From Candidatus Accumulibacter sp. UBA704 (lineage in GTDB: Bacteria; Pseudomonadota; Gammaproteobacteria; Burkholderiales; Rhodocyclaceae), in contig DBMG01000126.1 of assembly GCA_002304785.1 (NCBI GenBank), forward strand, positions 1-9,292: a DNA stretch of 9,292 nucleotides, written 5' to 3'. Shown piece after piece: positions 6,330 to 9,292 of the stretch; the stretch's first letter is position 1; every line of letters starts with the position of its first letter. The translations under genes were made by a program, and so were the position numbers. The notes beneath the pieces are model-generated. The model saw only the letters and a list, made by a program, of their open reading frames with translations, was not told where the DNA came from and did not search any database.

Positions 6330-6358
6330 TGAATAAACCGATCAAAAATTCTTTTCAA
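6330..6358 (-). promoter_or_regulatory. Candidate ftsZ-proximal promoter at the end of ftsA
   Basis: TTGAAA at 6358-6353 (5 of 6 to the -35 consensus) and TATTCA at 6335-6330 (3 of 6) are spaced by 17 nt on the minus strand. They lie in an unusually AT-rich patch spanning the last ftsA codons and the start of the ftsA-ftsZ gap. Transcription would start about 20 nt before the ftsZ start codons. The -10 is poor, so this is tentative. Confidence 0.3.
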
Positions 6359-7571
6359 ACCAGGATTTCATGCGCCCGAAGATCTGCTTTACGTCGCGCG
6401 TTTCGCGCACCTTCAGCCCACGCTTCCTTTGCGTGAGCGCCTCCAGCAGGAGTCCGTAGGACGTGGCGAAGCGCGGCGACTGAATGACGTCGGCAAGTGC
6501 TCCCGAGTACTTGGGAATTCCCAGACGCACCGGCATATGGAAGACCTCCTCGCCCAATTCGATCATGCCCGGCATAACCGACGACCCGCCGGTAAGCACA
6601 ATGCCGGACGAGAGCACTTCTTCGAAGCCGGAACGGCGCAGTTCCGCCTGGATCAGTTCGAACAATTCTTCGACGCGCGGCTGGATGACGTCGGCCAGCG
6701 CCCGGCGCGAGAGCTTGCGCGAAGGGCGGTCGTCGACGCCGGCCACGTCCAGCACGTCCTCCGGATCGGCGAGGTCGGACAGCGCGCATCCGAACTTGCA
6801 CTTGATGTCTTCCGCCTCGCGGGTCGGCGTGCGCAACGCCATGGCGATATCGTTGGTGATCTGGTCGCCGGCGATCGGAATCACCGAGGTATGGCGGATC
6901 GCGCCCTGCGTCCACACGGCGAGATCGGTCGTGCCGCCACCGATGTCGATCAGGCACACGCCGAGATCCTTCTCGTCCTCGGACAGCACGGCGTAGCTCG
7001 AGGCCAGCGGCTGCAGGACCAGGTCATTGACCTCCAGTCCGCAGCGGCGCACGCATTTCACGATGTTCTGCGCGGCCGAAACGGCGCCAGTGACAATATG
7101 CACCTTCACTTCCAGGCGGAAACCGCTCATGCCGATCGGTTCGCGTATGCCGTCCTGATCGTCGATGATGAATTCCTGGGTCAGGATGTGCAGGATTTCC
7201 TGATCGGCCGGAATGGGCATGGCACGCGCCGTTTCGATCACGCGCTCGACGTCCATCGGCGTGACTTCCTTGTCCTTGATGGCCACCATGCCGTTGGAGT
7301 TGAAGCTGCGGATGTGGCTGCCGGCGATGCCGGTATACACGTCCTTGACCTTGCAGTCGGCCATCAGTTCGACTTCCTGGATCACGCGCGAAATCGTTGC
7401 CACCGTATCCTCGATGTTGACCACCACTCCCTTTTTCAGCCCGCGCGAGTCCTGAGACCCCATGCCGATGATGTTGAGCCGATCGTCGGGGCTGACTTCC
7501 GCCACCAGCGCCACGACCTTGGTCGTGCCGATATCGAGGCCAACGATGATTTCCTTGCTTTCCCTGCTCAT
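6342..7571 (-). CDS. ftsA: Cell division protein FtsA, actin-like FtsZ anchor
   Basis: FtsA tethers FtsZ filaments to the inner membrane and recruits later divisome proteins. The 409-residue protein shows the actin-fold ATP site: phosphate-1 motif DIGTTK at 13-18, phosphate-2 motif DIGGGTTD at 209-216, and adenosine motif GIVLTGGSSVMPGM at 323-336. The FtsA-specific 1C domain lies at about 86-165. The C-terminus (KQIFGRMKSWFEKNF, 395-409) is the amphipathic membrane-targeting helix. Length is close to the E. coli protein (420). The start codon at 7571 overlaps the ftsQ stop in an ATGA arrangement, which suggests translational coupling, and AAGGGA lies just upstream inside ftsQ. No damage or odd composition is seen. 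Confidence 0.98.
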   Translation of the reverse strand: MSRESKEIIVGLDIGTTKVVALVAEVSPDDRLNIIGMGSQDSRGLKKGVVVNIEDTVATISRVIQEVELMADCKVKDVYTGIAGSHIRSFNSNGMVAIKDKEVTPMDVERVIETARAMPIPADQEILHILTQEFIIDDQDGIREPIGMSGFRLEVKVHIVTGAVSAAQNIVKCVRRCGLEVNDLVLQPLASSYAVLSEDEKDLGVCLIDIGGGTTDLAVWTQGAIRHTSVIPIAGDQITNDIAMALRTPTREAEDIKCKFGCALSDLADPEDVLDVAGVDDRPSRKLSRRALADVIQPRVEELFELIQAELRRSGFEEVLSSGIVLTGGSSVMPGMIELGEEVFHMPVRLGIPKYSGALADVIQSPRFATSYGLLLEALTQRKRGLKVRETRDVKQIFGRMKSWFEKNF

Positions 7572-8332
7572 GGCTTCCCTTTTCTTTCACTTTCCGGCGC
7601 GACGGCCAGTGCATTGACTCTCAGCGCAAATCCCTTTGGATACCGCATATCCACGACATCCGGCCGCCGTCTGGCCGCCGTCAAGACGCTCGGATAGTGC
7701 TCGACGAACCGCTCCAGCCGCTCCCGCACAGGCGCCTTGGCCTGCTGCCGCCCGAGCTCGACGATCATCCCGTCGTCCAGTTTCAACTGCAGGGCCAGCC
7801 GCGGCGAGACATTCAGGGTTCGCGGAATGCGCCCGATCGGCTTGAGCAACTCCACCGCCTGCTGGTAGTACCCGAGCATTTCCGGCACGAACCCGGTCGG
7901 TCCCAGCAGCACCGGCATCGCCTCGGCAGGAAGCGTCGTCATCCCGGCGGTGAAGATTTCCCCGTGCGAATTCACCAGCTGCCCCGTCGCCACGCCCCAG
8001 AACGCCACCGGAAAATGCTCCTCGATACTCACCTCGATACTCGCCGGCCACTGACGCCGCACGTCGGCACGCCGCACCCACGGGAGTTGCTCCAGGGACT
8101 GCCTGAGCGTATCCAGATTGATGCTGAAGAAATTCCCGCGCAGTCTCCCGGCCAGCGAGCGCTCGATCTCGGCGCGCCGTACCTCGCGCAACTCGTGCAT
8201 GACCACCACGTCGCGGATGGGGAACAGCGGCAAGCGAGCCACCCAGACTGCCGCAGCCACGAGCAAGGCCGCGGCGCCCGCCACGTAGAGCAGGTCGGCT
8301 ACGTCCTTCATCAACTGCGGTCGGTTCCACAT
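7568..8332 (-). CDS. ftsQ: Cell division protein FtsQ (DivIB family)
   Basis: FtsQ is a bitopic inner-membrane protein that binds FtsL and FtsB in the periplasm and links early and late divisome proteins. The 254-residue product has a short cytosolic N-terminus, a membrane segment at about 12-34 (VADLLYVAGAAALLVAAAVW), a POTRA domain at about 37-107 (INLDTLRQSLEQLPWVRRADV followed by WPASIEV), and the FtsQ beta domain to about 240, ending in VVDMRYPKGFALR, a family landmark. It is slightly shorter than the E. coli protein (276). The start at 8332 lies 3 nt after the ddlB stop and has only a weak GGGA upstream, so coupling to ddlB translation is likely. The stop overlaps the ftsA start. Confidence 0.97.
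   Translation of the reverse strand: MWNRPQLMKDVADLLYVAGAAALLVAAAVWVARLPLFPIRDVVVMHELREVRRAEIERSLAGRLRGNFFSINLDTLRQSLEQLPWVRRADVRRQWPASIEVSIEEHFPVAFWGVATGQLVNSHGEIFTAGMTTLPAEAMPVLLGPTGFVPEMLGYYQQAVELLKPIGRIPRTLNVSPRLALQLKLDDGMIVELGRQQAKAPVRERLERFVEHYPSVLTAARRRPDVVDMRYPKGFALRVNALAVAPESERKGKP
8019..8042 (-). repeat. 12-nt imperfect tandem duplication inside ftsQ
   Basis: The 12-mers TCCTCGATACTC (8019-8030) and ACCTCGATACTC (8031-8042) are adjacent and differ at one base. In ftsQ they encode Ser-Ile-Glu-Val then Ser-Ile-Glu-Glu, a strand at the end of the POTRA domain. It may be a small in-frame duplication or simple codon reuse in a beta strand. Confidence 0.6.
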
Positions 8333-8335
8333 CGA

Positions 8336-9241
8336 TCATCCCAGGGTCGCCAGCGACAGCACACGCAAAACCAATTGTTCGTAGGACAGACCGGCCACCC
8401 GCGCCGCCATCGGCACCAGCGAGTGATCGGTCATGCCCGGTGATGTATTCACCTCAAGGAAGAAGGCGTTACCTTGTTCGTCCATCAGAAAGTCCACCCG
8501 CCCCCAGCCCCGGCAACCCAGAACGCGGAAGGCTTCGAGCGCCTGCATGCGTAACTCCTGCTCACGCGCATCCGCCAACCCGCAGGGGCAGAGATAGCGC
8601 GTGTCGTCCCGCAGGTACTTGGCTTCGTAATCGTAGAAATCGGTGGCCGGGACGATGCGGATGATCGGCAGCGCTTCATCCCCGAGAATGGCGACGGTGT
8701 ACTCGCCGCCCATCACTCCGCGCTCAGCGATGACCAGGGAATCGTGCTTGGTCGCCTCCTCATACGCTTGACGCAGTTCGCCGGCTTGGCGCACCTTGGT
8801 CACCCCGATCGACGAGCCTTCGCACGCCGGTTTGACGAAGAGCGGCAGGCCCAATTGCTTTTCGACGGCAGCGAAGTCGCTGCCAGGGTCGAGCATGACG
8901 AACTCGGGCACCGGCAAGCCGACCGAACGCCATAGCAGCTTGGTCCGCCACTTGTCCATACCAACGGCCGAAGCCATGACGCCACTGCCGGTGTAAGGGA
9001 TGCCCATCAATTCCAGCGCCCCCTGGATCGTGCCATCTTCGCCGTAACGTCCGTGCAGCATGATGAATGCGCGATCGAATGCGGCCAGATCATCGAGCTT
9101 GCGCTCGGCCGGATCGAAAGCATGGGCATCGACGCCTTGCCGTTGCAGCGCGTCGAGCACACGGGAACCGCTCTTCAACGACACCTCGCGCTCGGCCGAC
9201 TTGCCGCCGAACAGGACTGCCACTTTTCCGAAATCAGTCAT
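8336..9241 (-). CDS. ddlB: D-alanine--D-alanine ligase
   Basis: Cytosolic ATP-grasp enzyme that joins two D-alanines for the peptidoglycan stem peptide. The 301-residue product matches DdlB in length (E. coli 306). Visible motifs: FGGKSAEREVSL at 11-22, holding the substrate-binding Glu at 17; HGRYGEDG at 63-70; the ATP-grasp loop EGSSIGV at 141-147; YEAKYL at 205-210, with Lys and Tyr of the omega loop; GRVDFLMD with D250; and FLEVNTSPGMT with E263 and N265 for magnesium binding. The start at 9241 has AAAGG about 5 nt upstream, partly overlapping the murC stop. Placement between murC and ftsQ is the classical dcw order and identifies it as the DdlB copy. Confidence 0.97.
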   Translation of the reverse strand: MTDFGKVAVLFGGKSAEREVSLKSGSRVLDALQRQGVDAHAFDPAERKLDDLAAFDRAFIMLHGRYGEDGTIQGALELMGIPYTGSGVMASAVGMDKWRTKLLWRSVGLPVPEFVMLDPGSDFAAVEKQLGLPLFVKPACEGSSIGVTKVRQAGELRQAYEEATKHDSLVIAERGVMGGEYTVAILGDEALPIIRIVPATDFYDYEAKYLRDDTRYLCPCGLADAREQELRMQALEAFRVLGCRGWGRVDFLMDEQGNAFFLEVNTSPGMTDHSLVPMAARVAGLSYEQLVLRVLSLATLG

Positions 9242-9250
9242 AAGCGCCTT

Positions 9251-9292
9251 TCAACCTTGCACCAGCTTGCCAGGCACGCCGCCGATCGAACC
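9251..9292 (-). CDS. murC: UDP-N-acetylmuramate--L-alanine ligase MurC (last 13 codons only)
   Basis: The frame entering from the window edge on the minus strand reads GSIGGVPGKLVQG and stops with TGA at 9253-9251. I recognise GSIG as the end of the MurC GAGSIG motif found shortly before the C-terminus of proteobacterial MurC, and murC precedes ddlB in the standard dcw order. MurC adds L-alanine to UDP-MurNAc in the cytosol. Thirteen residues are too few for certainty, and the other minus-strand frames give no recognisable protein. MurB, which precedes ddl in some other lineages, was the main alternative. Confidence 0.7.
   Translation of the reverse strand, partial: GSIGGVPGKLVQG

Noticed and set aside
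6429..7697. Long + strand open frame opposite ftsA, and a second at 7697-8443 opposite ftsQ
   Set aside because: Both are shadows of certain minus-strand genes, and no motif or ribosome site supports them.
9238..9291. Alternative minus-strand frame ending in an ATGA overlap with ddlB
   Set aside because: It reads VRSAACLASWCKVERRL, which is not like any dcw protein, whereas the neighbouring frame gives a MurC-like GSIGGVPGKL end.
1..9292. Mobile elements, CRISPR arrays, tRNA or rRNA genes, phage or defence genes
   Set aside because: Reading both strands I saw no transposase, terminal repeats, regularly spaced repeats, cloverleaf sequence or island of different composition; conserved genes fill the window with gaps of about 108 nt or less.

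Overview
The window is a GC-rich, tightly packed chromosomal segment covering the 3' half of a division and cell wall (dcw) cluster and the start of secA. Gene order, protein sequences and the presence of lipid A synthesis (lpxC) point to a Gram-negative proteobacterium. The proteins look most like those of Betaproteobacteria, possibly a Rhodocyclales-like lineage; that narrower placement is inference. Seven of the eight genes I call with confidence lie on the minus strand, so the transcription order runs from high to low coordinates.

Region 1 (9292 to 5124, minus): the last codons of murC, then ddlB, ftsQ, ftsA and ftsZ. These sit close together: about 9 nt between murC and ddlB, 3 nt between ddlB and ftsQ, a 4-nt ATGA overlap between ftsQ and ftsA, and about 42 nt between ftsA and ftsZ. 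They make and ligate D-Ala-D-Ala (Ddl, MurC) and build the divisome: the FtsZ ring, its FtsA membrane anchor and the periplasmic connector FtsQ.

Region 2 (5123 to 3891, minus): an 87-nt gap with a good extended -10 promoter, then lpxC for the committed step of lipid A synthesis, then a 62-residue two-helix membrane protein of unknown function.

Region 3 (3904 to 2451): a + strand dciA-like gene (DUF721, replicative helicase loader) is the only gene facing the other way. It converges on and overlaps the small membrane gene by 14 nt. It diverges, with only 23 nt between start codons, from a membrane-anchored M23 peptidoglycan hydrolase on the minus strand. Recalled gene order in Pseudomonas (lpxC, DUF721, M23, secA) is the same, so this is a conserved neighbourhood and not an insertion.

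Region 4 (2450 to 1, minus): a 108-nt gap with a candidate promoter, then secA, cut by the window edge after about 780 codons.

I see no mobile element, CRISPR array, tRNA, rRNA, phage gene or foreign-looking island, and no non-coding stretch longer than about 108 nt. The window is mostly ordinary. The points worth a second look are the small membrane protein, the compressed divergent and convergent junctions around dciA, and several short regulatory candidates. I found no convincing new biological system.
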